In this document: piece by piece, positions 35,736-46,477 of the stretch | Numbering within the stretch: the stretch's first letter is position 1 | How the letters are laid out: the number at the start of each line of letters is the position of its first letter | From: Ignelater luminosus | Lineage: Eukaryota; Arthropoda; Insecta; Coleoptera; Elateridae | Length of the DNA stretch: 64,000 nt | Reading direction: 5' to 3' | Assembly (NCBI GenBank): GCA_011009095.1 | Contig: VTPC01000639.1 | Coordinates: forward strand, 1 to 64,000 | Position numbers and translations under genes: made by a program | The notes under the pieces: generated by a model | Seen by the model: the letters and a program-made list of their open reading frames with translations, nothing else | Told to the model about the DNA's origin: nothing | Database searches by the model: none

Positions 35736-37328
35736 CAGAAATTGACACTAAGAGTAAAGCATGAAGTTTGTTTGAAAACCTAAAAGCTAGATGCTCTAAA
35801 ACACTTTTGCAGGTGACTTGATGATCTAATGTAAGCCAGAATGATTTGTGGATTCCTTTCAATCTTTTAGTTTCTGCAATTTGTAGTTCAGAATTTAATA
35901 TTTTCTAGATAAAGTTCATCATTAAAAGGAAAAATATTTGCTGACAATTTTTCTGCCTGGTTACTAGACAATCTCATTTTTCAAAACATTGTGCAGTAGT
36001 GTTGTACAATTTTTCTTTAGAGTCATCATAGCATTTATTTAGGTTATACAGTGTGATCTATACGTCTATAACGTGATTTTAACAAAAACAAACAAGGAGT
36101 AAAGCAGTAAAACAAGTGGGACGAAAGGAAAGCAAAGGATGGTTAAAAATTAACAAACGCCAATATAAAGGTATGCGAAAATGAAACTGTTTACATTTTG
36201 CAAGGAAACAAATAAGAAGGGATATTACAGGTATGTTTTGCGTTATTTAAGTTGACGTTATTTTGACATTGAACATATTTAATGATTAACATTAGCGCAT
36301 TATGTTAATTATGAAAGTATAGTATAATGTTTCTGAAGTTAACGTGATACGCTAACGTTAAATACCGTTTGCAAGAACTTACTTAAATATGTACATATGT
36401 CAAAATAGAGTCAAATGAAATAAAGCAAAACGTGATTTTGTTTACTAAATTTGCAATATCTTTCTATTAAGACCTACACATAACGTTATGTGGATGCGAA
36501 ACGTGAGTTATAGATAAAAGTGAAAAAGGTTGTTATCAATATGACCTAGACGTTATCAAGAAGTTTATAAATGTATTTTAAGAATAGTATACAAATAATT
36601 TTCTATAATTATTTGAAGCAAATACACCGCTATCTACAAACGCCATCGCGTTTTAATAATTTTAAGTTTCAATGATAAACTATCAGTTCTATTCATTCAT
36701 TTTTTTTGGAAAAGGTAAATTTTCCGAAAAGTTTAATTTGAAATTTACCTAAGTTATGAATATGTATAAATATATAAATGTTGAAAAGTAATAATTCTTT
36801 AGGACTTTGTGCAACAGGCTACTGCATACACATTCCTTGTTCTACTTAATCATAATAACAAATTTTGCGTTTATTGTAATAAGTAACTAAATATTCATAA
36901 TAGAAGTAAATAAATAAAATTTGTTTATCTACGACTCTTCAATAATATAGTCGTTATACGCGTAACCATAGGGATATAACCATACCCATAAAACACTAGT
37001 GAATTATATGGGTTTTATTCACTGGCGGTGTCTTGTTGGTTGCCTATTTATAGATATAAACAAAATAGAAATTGTTATAATCTCAAACTATTTATTGTTA
37101 GAAAAAAATTTGGACATCGTCTTCAGAGAATCCTTGTATTCCAGGTCTAAAACTCTCTTTGTGAAGATTGTTTACTTTCATTGACTTCTACATATTTAAG
37201 AATCCACCTCCAGATCTTCCTCAGAATCGTAGATAAAACGTCGTATTCGACTCGCACATAATGGGCATTATTCACTCCGATGATTCATCCTCTTGAGTAA
37301 TAGCCTACATTATGTGCTCGTTGAATAA
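35736..37328. other. No gene recognised
   Basis: AT-rich DNA between two inverted-repeat elements. The open frame 36999-37184 has no family features. Confidence 0.5.
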
Positions 37329-37330
37329 TA

Positions 37331-38173
37331 CGAGGTCTGTTCAAAAAGTATCGCGAATTTTGAATTTCCGCGGGTTACGTATATTCGATTTTCGATTTTT
37401 TTGTGGCGTTATGTTGGTACTTATGTCTCTCACTTATGCCGACAAGTTCGGCCATTTTGAATGTTCAGTTAGTTTTTGACAGCTGTTTTGCTTGGACGTG
37501 TTTTGGCTCGTCTTCGATTTTTGCCTATTCCAAAAAATGGATCACAGAATCTGTATCAAATTTTGTGTAAAAAACAAAATTAAGTGCGCGGACGCATTCC
37601 GAATGTTGACGATATGGTGAAGCTACCTTGGACCGAAGCAACGTTTATGGGTGGTACAAAATGTTCTTAGAGGGCCGAGAAGATGTGAACGACGAAGAGC
37701 GTGCTTTTGGTTTTGCTTACAGTCTTCTTCGATTGCAGGGGCGTGGTGCATCATGCGTTCTTGCCACAGGGTAGAACGGTCCATAAGGAATATTACCTGC
37801 AAGTTATGCGCAATTTGCGCGAAGCAATCCGCCAGAAACGCCCGGATTTGTGGAAGAACAAACTAATGATGCCGCCGCCACCGTATTCCTCAGACCTGGC
37901 CCCCTGTGCCTTTTTCTTGTTCCCGAAACTGAAGAGGCCCATGAAAGGACGACGCTACGCTTCGATTGAGGAGATAAAGACGGCATCAAAGGATGAACTG
38001 AACAAGATCACAAAAAATGATTTTTTGAAGTGCTTCGAGGATTGGAAAAAACGTTGGCACAAGTGTATAATATCTGATGGGAATTACTTTGAAGGGGACA
38101 AAATAGATATTCATGAATAAATAAATAATTTTTGAAAAAACACAAATTCGCGATACTTTTTGAACAGACCTCG
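37331..38173 (+). mobile_element. Mariner deletion derivative with perfect 30-bp TIRs
   Basis: The 30 bases at 37331-37360 (starting CGAGGTCTGTTCAAAAAGTA) are exactly repeated inverted at 38144-38173. TA flanks both sides (37329-37330, 38174-38175), the mariner target. At 843 bp it is shorter than a usual mariner of about 1.3 kb. Perfect ends with a shortened gene mark a recent non-autonomous copy that an intact relative could have moved. Confidence 0.9.
37538..38120 (+). pseudogene. Internally deleted mariner transposase
   Basis: The N-terminal part begins MDHRICIKFCVKN (37538), then ADAFRMLTIW with a frame break, then YKMFLEGREDVNDEERA in another frame to about 37700. The sequence then jumps to VVHHAFLPQGRTVHKEYYLQ and LREAIRQKRPDLWKNK (37735-37862). 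A second gap removes the second catalytic Asp block (the HHDNA region): after LWKNK comes directly LMMPPPPYSSDLAP, which carries the third Asp, then FFLFPKLKRPMKGRRYAS, EDWKKRWHKCIISDGNYF and the stop at 38120. The first catalytic Asp block is missing too. Mariner transposases cut and paste DNA by a DD34D active site, and only the last Asp remains here, so this copy is inactive. The frame 37701-38120 (139 codons) is nevertheless clean, which fits recent origin. Confidence 0.85.
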
Positions 38174-38175
38174 TA

Positions 38176-38946
38176 TACTATAATAACAATAAGACAATAA
38201 AAACAAAAGCGCAGCACATTTTTTTCTGACATCGCATGTTAAAAACAATCCCTAATTCGAGAATTTTCTGAAACTATACGATGAAATTTTATTTGAATGT
38301 TAAAGGATTCGAAGATTCAGTCGCTGACTGTTAGTACAAATTATGACGATTTTCTGGTCCTGATTCCTGAGGTTACTAATGTGTCAACAACATTTTATAT
38401 CCACGTGCCAGTCTTGCACAGAATCTTCTTCACTGTGCTTCAAAAAGAGCTGTACCTACTTATTTTACTAAATATTCTGTAGTGTTTTTCTTAATTTCAG
38501 TCTATACGGTGTGTGGATTAATAATCGAGGCACATATTTTCCATACAAAAACAAAAATTTCAAAATACCCTAGTTATTTTAAAGCGATAGTGTAAATAGA
38601 TTGTTTTATAGAGAAAAAAAAACTGTATCAGTATGAGTGGTTGCTTTTTATTTTCCAGTTTCTAAAACTGAAAAAATTAATAAATTAGAATGTCTAGTTT
38701 TCTAAAAAGGCTCACATTCAAACCCTAGCATGAAAACTTATGGTCAACTGTCTTTTGGAATCAACGAAGCAATGAATACATTATTAATGTCTAGCGATTT
38801 TTTTCTATTCTGTTATAGTAGTAAGTTGTAACACCGTTTCACATGAATGTCTAGACCTAAAAACCAGATTGCCCTGACATACAAGCAACTGGAACTGTTT
38901 AAATAAATATTTAATAACTTGCCAGTGCACTGAGACTTTTATACAA
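38176..38946. other. No gene recognised
   Basis: AT-rich sequence with no supported feature. Confidence 0.5.
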
Positions 38947-39432
38947 CGTTCACGATGTTTCTGGGTCGTAACAGTCCATGCTTTCAATTTGTTAGATTGG
39001 AAGTGTTGCTTCCTTTTTTCTTGAAAATTGTCGTACCTGTGTCTGTATTTGGCGCCGTTGCGCGATCAACAATTTTGCATAAACGTTTAGTACCGATTAG
39101 TTTTGCTTTGTTAAAAAAATTAATTATTTTTATATTTTGTATCTGTTAATGCCAATTAAAAAGAATTGCCAGATTATAAATAAACACATAAAACTTTGAT
39201 CTATAAATATAAATAAATAGAAATTTTCGTGAAATAATCTTTTATCGTAATCGATTTACAGATTTAAAAAAAGGCAACAGCGTGAGGTCAAACTGTCATA
39301 AAATCATAACCTTAAAGTACATTAAGCGTGAATAGGATTCTACAAGCCGGTTTAATAGATAAACAGCCTGGTTTACAATACTCAAACTGTCATTCTGCTA
39401 CAGCCATATACGACCCATAAACATCGTGAACG
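38947..39432. mobile_element. 486-bp inverted-repeat element (MITE-like)
   Basis: CGTTCACGATGTTTCTGGGT, continuing CGTA, at 38947-38970 recurs inverted at 39409-39432 with one mismatch in 24 bp. No open frame in the interior is recognisable, and no clear target duplication is visible. It ends 11 bp before the presumed 5' LTR of the gypsy-type element at 39444. Confidence 0.55.
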
Positions 39433-39443
39433 CTATATATTAT

Positions 39444-39585
39444 TGTTACATATTGTAATAATTTGTGTAATTGTTAGTGGGCTGGTTTGAGGCATTAATG
39501 CCAATGTATAAAACAGTTGATAGATAGTTCTCTTAAGACTTTGTTAATTTTATTAACTTAAAGGCTAACATCCTAAGATGTAACA
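39444..39585 (+). repeat. Probable 5' LTR, 142 bp
   Basis: It starts TGTTACAT and ends ATGTAACA, a perfect 8-bp inverted pair with the TG...CA rule. A primer-binding-site-like word follows directly and a gag-like frame lies 76 bp further on. No second copy was found downstream of the element's coding end, so the 3' LTR appears lost. It is short for a gypsy LTR but within the known range. Confidence 0.65.
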
Positions 39586-39599
39586 TGGTGTCAGGAGTG
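39586..39599 (+). other. Primer binding site (tRNA-Leu-like)
   Basis: TGGTGTCAGGAGTG directly follows the CA end of the LTR. It resembles the complement of a tRNA 3' end, of the tRNA-Leu type used by several insect gypsy elements (TGGTGTCAGAAGTG), with one difference. Confidence 0.6.
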
Positions 39600-39661
39600 A
39601 ACCTATTAAATATTGTATAAAGAGTAAAGAGAGGTGAAGAATTAAAGCAAAGTGCTGAAAA

Positions 39662-41486
39662 ATGTTTAAAATTTTGAAGGCAAAAGATAAGGAATTGAAA
39701 GATTCTTTTCGAGACAACTTCAAGAAGGAAAATATTGGTTATTTCATCAAAGAATTGATAATAATAGCTAAACCTTGTAACTTTGAGAGCAAGAAGAGTC
39801 TCTTAATTAGAGATAGAATAATTTTGGGTGCGCGTAATCAACAGTTACAAGAAAGACTTCTAGCTAAAGAAGATATTAATTTGGAAACAACTGAACGAAT
39901 TTGTAGATCATCAGAGGTGACAAAAATACAAGGAAGATATCTTCAGGGTGAAAAAATTTATCCAACTAGGAATAACTAAAAGTCTTTGAAACGTGCAAGT
40001 GGATATGGTAAAAACACAAACAGAGAACGTGGAGAAACTAAGAATGAATATGACTGCTTGAAGTGTGGTAGACAACATAGTAGAGGAAAGACGAATGGCT
40101 ATTTACAGCAGGGGCACTTTTTAACCCCCTTATGTATATGCAACCCAGCAAGCAGTAGTTGCAGAATGCATTGCGTTCTTTTATACACCGAATTACAATA
40201 TCTGCGATATTTACCTACTTATAAATATTTTAAATTCTAAAAATGCAATGTCCATGTAATTAATTTACTTGTATTGAAATCGTTAAGTTTTTTTGTTTAC
40301 ATTCAATAAAAAATTTAAAAAATTGTTTATTACGTCTTGATACTAGTGCTAGTATTGTATTCAAAACGTACAAAATTGGTGTTGTTGGTTTATATGCAAT
40401 TTAAATTGTCAGGATCATACTTTCACTAAAAATTAATGAACTTGTATGGCTAAACATGAAAAATCGTTGGAACTATCAATTAGGATAATTCATATATTCT
40501 CTTAATAGTACATTTAAATCTTTTTCTACATCTCTTATTTCTGAATTAATGCCTAGAGTACAAGTTCATTCGTTGAATACCAGATATAGGCGCATCCTTA
40601 CAATTCCCTATCACCTAACTACCTTATTTCAAAGAAGTTTTAGATATAATGCAGTCAAGTTTTACAATTCCACTAGTCTGAATGCAAAAACTAAATTTAT
40701 ATTTTATTAATCGAATTAAATTAATTTATTATTCTATTACTTTACATGTTCTCTTGTTTAATAGAATTGGATTTGGTTAGATTTCACCAAGAGGACGTGC
40801 AGTTTTATAGCATATGTAATCGTATTAATGATAATAAGAAGCAATAATATAAGACATAGTTTACACACACCTTTATTTTCACAAAATGAACTATTAACTA
40901 GTACACATGATCAAAGTCAAATGTAAAATCACGGAAAACAAAAACAAACCCACATTATTATATTACATTGTACCTATAATGTTATAGAAGTAGGGATGGT
41001 AGGTTTATATTTGACAAAAAACTGAAGTGTACATGCAGTTGCATATACTCAAAGGGGTTAAAAAGTGCCCCTGCTGTAATTAACCATTCGTGAGGAAAGT
41101 GTTTTGCATTTGGAAAATGGTGTAATAAGTGTGGTAAAATGGGTCATTTTGTGATAGAATGTAGACGTCATAAAACTTATACTAATAATAATGACAATTA
41201 TAAAAAAGTTAGTATGCATGAAGTGCGTATTGACAGTAGTAGTACTCATAATGAAAAAATTTTTATTTCGAGTGTAGGACTAGATAGTGTAAACTATGTT
41301 AATGAGGTAGTTTGGGAGGAATTAGTTTCTATTAATATTAAGCCTGCAAATTTCAAATTAAATTCAGGTGCAATGTGCAATGTTCTACCATATAATGTCA
41401 TCAAAAACTTAGAAAGGGAAAACTTGATTAAAAGTTCAAATAAATCAATAATTGCGTACGAAGAAAATAAAATTAGTCATTGTTGA
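39662..41486 (+). pseudogene. gag and protease start of the gypsy-type element, split
   Basis: The first frame (39662-39979) has the late capsid signature LIRDRIILGARNQQLQERLL followed by ETTERICRSSE, typical of arthropod Ty3/gypsy Gag. One in-frame TAA (39977-39979) precedes the zinc-knuckle region. The first knuckle (DCLKCGRQHSRGK, near 40052-40090) lacks its last Cys because the insert begins there. That Cys and the second knuckle (CNKCGKMGHFVIEC) follow after 41100. Taking out the insert and one target copy rejoins the knuckles in frame. The protease then reads FKLNSGAMCNVLPYNVI (41352 on): the catalytic Asp of the DTG/DSG triad is Asn (codon 41361-41363), so it would be inactive. The frame stops at 41486. 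Confidence 0.8.
40091..41091. mobile_element. 1.0-kb TIR element inserted in gag, 8-bp target duplication
   Basis: GAGGAAAG is duplicated at 40083-40090 and 41092-41099. The ends are inverted repeats of about 50 bp with a few mismatches: ACGAATGGCTATTTACAGCA and on to TATATGCAAC near 40143 on the left, and the matching complement at about 41037-41091. There is no recognisable open frame within. An 8-bp target duplication fits hAT or other 8-bp superfamilies, but the ACGAATGG terminus is not one I can assign. The precise interruption of a gag frame confirms it as an insertion. Confidence 0.9.
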
Positions 41487-41653
41487 GATCATTCTGAAAT
41501 TTCTGATCAGAAAGAATGAATGTAAGGTTAAGTTGATTGTCACAGATGTCAAAAGCAGACTTATCTCAGGTTTGAACGCAACGCAACGCATCGCAATTAC
41601 ATTTAATCAGTAAGATTGATGAAATAAATTTATAAATAGGAATTTGTCAGTTT

Positions 41654-41945
41654 TTGAAGGAGATGTGTAGGTGCCATTTGAATATAAAATACAGCTTAAA
41701 GAATACTACTGTTAAAAGTAATTGTAGGAGCTTACCAAATGCAGTTAAAGAAAAACAATTTGTTACAAAGAATTACTATGACAAAACAGCACGCAATAGG
41801 CTTACTTTTGCCAAGAATGAAAATACTTTGTTGACAGTTGGAATGGAGGATAAGTGGGTACCAGGGAAGATAATAGATACTCACCAGGCTCCCAGATTAT
41901 AAATTCTTAAACAACAAAATGGGTCTGTTTATCGTAGAATTTTTT
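41654..41945 (+). pseudogene. C-terminal integrase region of the gypsy-type element
   Basis: The frame 41654-41902 holds AVKEKQFVTKNYYDKTARNR, ENTLLTVGMEDKWVPGKIID and THQAPRL, then after a stop NGSVYRRIFF near 41920. This is the tail found after the integrase core in arthropod gypsy elements (KxxYYDRxAK, then KWxPAxVxxxxxxPRSY and YRRNR). It lies only about 170 bp after the protease remnant, so several kilobases of pol have been deleted. No catalytic domain remains. Confidence 0.65.
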
Positions 41946-42007
41946 TCTTTCAAATTTACTCTAATTTAGATAATTACGAGGATTGCTCTTTTAAACACAT
42001 TTTTGGT

Positions 42008-42735
42008 TTATAAAAAATTTATTAAAACATCTCAAAATATTCCTCATTACAGTAAGTACACTTTTGCATACGAAAGAACCAGTTTTCGAAACATTTTTCC
42101 CACATCCCTGAAGGTATGTTATGTACCTCGTTTTTAAAAGCAACGACAGCTTCATCGGCCGAAGTAAAACGTATTCTTTGCAACTTATCTTTAACATGTA
42201 AGAACAAAAAGAAATTATTGGGTGCTAGGTCGGGACTATATGCCGACTGGCCCATCAATTCGACATTTTGCTTACTTAAATATGCTGATGTTTTAGCGGC
42301 AGCTTGTGCACGAGCATTATCATGATGTAAGATAAGCTTTCCTTTCGATTGCCTTTCGCAAGCTTTCCGAAGGACTTCGGGCAAACAAACAGTGGTATAC
42401 CATTCAGAATTAACAGTACGTCGATCGTCGAGCGCTACGGTTGCAACGTGTCTAGTAAATCAAAAAAGAATTTTTTTAAATTTTTTATTCCGACTTTTTT
42501 CCCTGACAACCTTTGTTGGAGGCGCCTCATTTGGGAACACCCAAACAACCGACGGTTGCCCTTTCTCTAGATTATATGAATATACCCAACTTTCATAGCC
42601 TGTTACAATATTGAATACTAGATTAGGTGACCCCCACAGGAAAAGCGTTTGAGTATGGCTTTGCACCAATTCACACGATCTACCTTCTGAACATCTGATA
42701 AATTGTGCGGTATCCAACGAGCACAAAGCTTACGT
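42008..42735 (-). pseudogene. Mariner transposase, N-terminally truncated
   Basis: Minus strand, from 42735 downward. The first frame (42726-42460) ends with VTGYESWVYSYN, where the first catalytic Asp of the GDESW motif is Tyr, then VVWVFPNEAPPTKVVREKS. After a frame break near 42460-42430 it continues HVATVALDDRRTVNSEWYTT and, in the frame 42384-42022, LILHHDNARAQAA with the second Asp and YSPDLAPNNFFLF with the third. The C-terminus EKCFENWFFRMQKC...EYFEMF is complete. The DNA-binding N-terminus and 5' terminal repeat are missing where LINE sequence begins at about 42768. The first catalytic change and frame break make it inactive. Confidence 0.85.
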
Positions 42736-42767
42736 ACATGTATTAGATGATTATGCAAGATAATAAA

Positions 42768-44880
42768 AATAGAGGAAGAAGCGGCAAATATTCAAGGCTA
42801 AAAGATGGAAAGTGGCCTGGAATAATTTCAAGCAAACACTGCTGAGAGCAGCAACAGAAGTTTGTGGATCAGTGAGCTGTGGACGAGCTGGGCAGGAAAC
42901 TACTTGCTGGTAGAATGAAGAAGTAAAGGCGGAAGTTAAATTGAAAAAAGAAAAGTAGAAGGAGTACTTAGTTACGGATGGACATCCCCATTCTGAGCGA
43001 AGACCAGCATATGAGCGCTATACTTAGCAAAGGGGAAAGGTTAAAGTAGTGGTAAACAGAGGCAAAAAAGAAAGAGAGTTTATAAAAGAGAGAGAAAACC
43101 AAAAGCTATTCTATAAAATTATTCAAAACATGAGGAAGGAGAACAAAGAGCTATGCCCGCTTAAGTTTCTAAAAAATAAGGATGGGAATTTACTCACTAA
43201 AGAGGGAGACATAATGAAACGATGGAAAGAATACTTCTCCGATCTGCTGAACAAAGAATGATATGCGTTTTCGACAAACCCAGGTAGAAATCACAATTAG
43301 TAAACAGTAACAGAGAAGCATGTTCAACCTAACGCAGAAATCACAGAGAAAAGAATGAGGAATGGCGTCCGTAAAACTAAATTGAGCAAGGTAGCAGCAG
43401 GGTTTCACAAAATAGCACCGCAAATAATCAAGAACATGGGCCAAACTGGTAAAGACATGTTTCTGAGAGCATTGAGACTTGCATAGAATACATGCCAAAT
43501 CTCTAAAAACTCTTTTTAAGAAAGGAGACAATAGAGAGTGCCCAAATCACTCTCTCCTAAGTATATCTGGTGAAATCTGTAGCAGAATTTTGGAGTTTCG
43601 TTTGAGATCATAGGTAGAACATTAGCTGCACGAAGCACAGGCTGAATTCCGTGAAGCCAGAACCTCGCTAGACTTGATTTTTACATTTAGACTAATACCT
43701 GAAAAAGTTATAGAGTACGACAAGGAACTACACACTTGGTTTATTGATCTGGAAAACGTGTTTAATAAAGTGCCGTGGCCCGAACTGTGGCGGGCTCTGA
43801 AGGAAAGAAATGTTGACCAATGCCTTATAAGAAGGATTCAAAGTAAGTACGAACGTTGTAGGAACTGTGTTAGAACCGGAAACTGTACTTCAGGTAAGTT
43901 CTATACTATAGTAGGAGTTTGACAAGGAGATATTATCAGCCCTCTTTTGTTTATAATTTTAACTCTAATTGATGATATATTAAGAAGCTGCAAACGCTTA
44001 GGCAGATACTTCATTGGAAACTGGAGATTAAGAGCAATGAATATAAATGTTTTGCTTCACGCCGACGACTTGGTTCTGTTGGCAGGTTTAAGCGAAAATC
44101 CCCAGTTTATTCTTAATTGTGTGATACGCTACCTAAAGAGTAGGAACATAAAACTTTGTGCGTGGAAGTCTAAGACAATGGTTGTGTCTAGACGCCAGGT
44201 CACTCATAGAATCAAGGCCTGAGGTCAGGATTATGGAGCAAGTCGAAGCCTTCAAATACCTTGGAATTAATGTAGCAAGTGATGGAAAAATAAACCACTA
44301 AATAAATTCCCGAACTGAAGCAGCAGGAATAATGTTCTATTCGGTTAACTCAAAGTTCCTGGGAAAGCGTGAAGTATCGGAGAAAACGAAAATGTCTGTG
44401 TACAAGTCAACATTTTTTGCAATTTTAATTTATAGCCGTGAGTCATGGGCATTTACGCCTAAACGCTACAGCAGACTTCAGGTTTCCACGACGAGACTAG
44501 AAGAGACAAGACCCGCAACAAGATTATTCAGGACTCTCTAAATGTGAATCCTGTGATTGATTTAGTCCACAGCTCCCAGCCAAGGTGGTCGGCCATGTTG
44601 TTCGTATAGAGGACTCTCGATTCCCGAGGCAGGTAATGGAGGCCAGGATCTAGGCTAGGCGTCTATGAGGGAGACGCAGAGTGACCTGGAAGGACAGCAT
44701 TAACAGCTTGTTGCTGAAGCGTGGTACGAACTGGACAAACGCTCAAATGGCTGTGAAAATTCCCCTCAAATGATGTCAATATTGATTGAGTACGGCGTCC
44801 ATACGAAAAAATCAACCTCAGTTGGTTCCAAGAAATTAAAACATCGGTTGACAATTTTGATAATCTAAGGTTACTAATAA
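42768..44880 (+). pseudogene. LINE reverse transcriptase, long remnant
   Basis: The + strand carries a nearly colinear non-LTR reverse transcriptase. Near 42840 a TLLRAATEVCGS-like linker is legible. The frame 43049-43261 has FYKIIQNMRKENKEL and DGNLLTKEGDIMKRWKEYFS, the W..YF.LLN block before the palm. After several breaks HTWFIDLENVFNKVPWPELW (43735) is motif A. A stop at 43921 interrupts VGV*QGDIISPLLF. The frame 43947-44222 holds NVLLHADDLVLLAG, with an intact ADD pair, and NIKLCAWKSKTMVVSR. Near 44255 FKYLGINVASDGKIN is the usual YLG block, and ILIYSRESWAFTPKRYSRLQ (44425) the tail. No RNase H is seen, which favours CR1/RTE-like clades. It is disabled by several stops and shifts. Confidence 0.85.
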
Positions 44881-45287
44881 TAAAAAACTGCCTTAAGAAT
44901 GCGTTATTAAATTTCTAAAATTTCCAATAATAAGAAAGCTAGAGGCGAAAAACCTAAACCATCATGTTGTTTTTGGTTTGGTCATAAGTCAGAAACAGAA
45001 GAAGTTAAATCAAAGTTCTGTTTAGATTAATCAGCATAAAATCTAACAACAGTGCCAAATTTAAACGTTTGCTCTATCTCTCATAGTAAGCGAGATTCCG
45101 ATGCTTAAGTTCAAATTTGAAACACCCTGTGCATTCATGTAATCAACTCTACATAAGGTATGTCACAGAACGTCACTAATTTTAATTAGTTTGTTAAATA
45201 CGGTTTATTAGCAGTACCAGCATTAACAGTACACATATTCGATCTGATGAAACCAAAAATTACTTAATCAGACTGCTCCATCCAGAA
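44881..45287. other. No feature recognised
   Basis: AT-rich sequence between the LINE relic and the mariner copy. Nothing is supported in it. Confidence 0.5.
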
Positions 45288-45289
45288 TA

Positions 45290-46475
45290 CGAGGGCTGTC
45301 TTTTTAGTAATGCATTTAGCCGCATAGTGGGCAAAAACGAAACGTCAAGGGTCAAATTAACCCCAGTTGTATCAAGAAGCGGCAAGTGATTTAGCTACAG
45401 TGAATCTTTAAAGTTGACAAGTCGCCCGAAAAAATGGAATTGATTCGAGAGAGTTTTTGGGCAATAATTCTTTTACATCTTTCGGAAAGGATTATCCCAA
45501 TAACAATGTCTTGTCGAGTTGGTTCCTGTTTTTACATAAATCGACAATCGCTGTTTACTACGAGTTCCAACAGGACGGGTTCACCAAGAACAGCAGTCAC
45601 CTAGAACAACAACAAAGCTATGCGCTCGCTGATCAAGGCGGATCAAAATGTGACATATTGCAAAATTGAGACATGCTTAAGCAACTCAAAAATCTCAATC
45701 CAAAAAATCCTGCATGATGAATTGGGTGTGAGAAAGTTAGTTTCCCGCTGGATCCCGTATGTTCTAACTGAAAACCAAAAGGAACTCGTATCAATTGGTG
45801 CCGAAAGACTTTGGAGCCGGTTTAGCAAAATAAGCTCAAAGAACGTTTACAGCATCGTGATTGGTGACGAATCATGTATGTATTCCTATGAACCCAAAAA
45901 TAAACGTTTAGGTGTTTCAAGATGAGGAGAATTCAACAAAAGTTATCCGTTTCCGCAGCGAATCAAAGAAGATGGTTGCAACGTTTGTCTCAAAAACAGG
46001 TCATATAGCTACAATTTCTTTACAAGATCGAAGAACGGTTAATGTCGATTGGTATACAACCGTTTGTTTGGCAGAAGTAATCGCCGTTAAAAAGCTAACC
46101 CAGAACGAAAAATCATCCTCCACCAAGCCACTGCGAATTTACATACAGCTCGAAAGACAACTGAGTTTTTGGAGCAGCAAAACATCGAATTATTAGATCA
46201 TCCTCCCTACAGTTCCAATAATTTTTTTACGTTCCCAAGGATCAAGAATGAACTGCATGGTCAACGGTTTCAATCGCCGAAAGAAGCAATCCATGCCTTC
46301 AAAATGATAATTTTGACTGTCCCATAATTGGAATAACTGCTTCAACGATTGGTTTGGACGAATGCAAAAAGTGTATCAATTTTTATGGAGGATCGTCCTT
46401 AAAAAACAATAAAGCAGTGTAAGTCGATCTACTCTGTTTTTATGATTATATTCAACACTAAAAAGACAGCCCTTG
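45290..46475 (+). mobile_element. Near full-length mariner element
   Basis: The left end CGAGGGCTGTCTTTTTAGTA starts at 45290 and its inverted partner (CAAGGGCTGTCTTTTTAGTG read from the right) ends at 46475. TA flanks both (45288-45289, 46476-46477). The length of 1186 bp is close to a complete mariner, and the transposase relic runs in the same direction. The ends differ from those of the copy at 37.3 kb, so this is a different family. Confidence 0.85.
45430..46400 (+). pseudogene. Mariner transposase, frameshifted
   Basis: Several frames follow one another. 45620-45925 has LIKADQNVTYCKIETCLSNS and SIQKILHDELGVRKLVSRWI, the second helix-turn-helix and linker, then VIGDESCMYSYEP with the first catalytic Asp kept. 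45912-46196 has FRSESKKMVATFVSKTGHIA and QDRRTVNVDWYTTVCL. In a third frame ILHQATANLHTARKTTEFLE follows, where the HHDN block with the second Asp reads HQAT. Then comes HPPYSSNNFFTFP (near 46205), which has lost the YSPDL block with the third Asp, and HAFKMIILTVP near 46290. It is similar in layout to the minus-strand mariner at 42.0 kb. With two of three catalytic Asp gone it is inactive. Confidence 0.85.
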
Positions 46476-46477
46476 TA

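Larger units (their letters stand above)
39444..41990 (+). mobile_element. Ty3/gypsy-type LTR retrotransposon, deleted and interrupted
   Basis: In order: LTR, primer binding site, gag with a CCHC zinc knuckle pair, aspartic protease start, then directly the C-terminal end of an integrase-like region. Reverse transcriptase, RNase H and the integrase core are missing through an internal deletion between about 41600 and 41654. Gag is split by the 1-kb insert 40091-41091. The right side gives way to a mariner relic near 42000 without a second LTR. Confidence 0.75.

Noticed and set aside
37804-37989. Open frame antisense to the mariner transposase
   Set aside because: Shadow of the real + strand frame with conserved mariner text.
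43190-43531. 113-codon minus-strand open frame
   Set aside because: Lies antisense to the LINE relic; no features.
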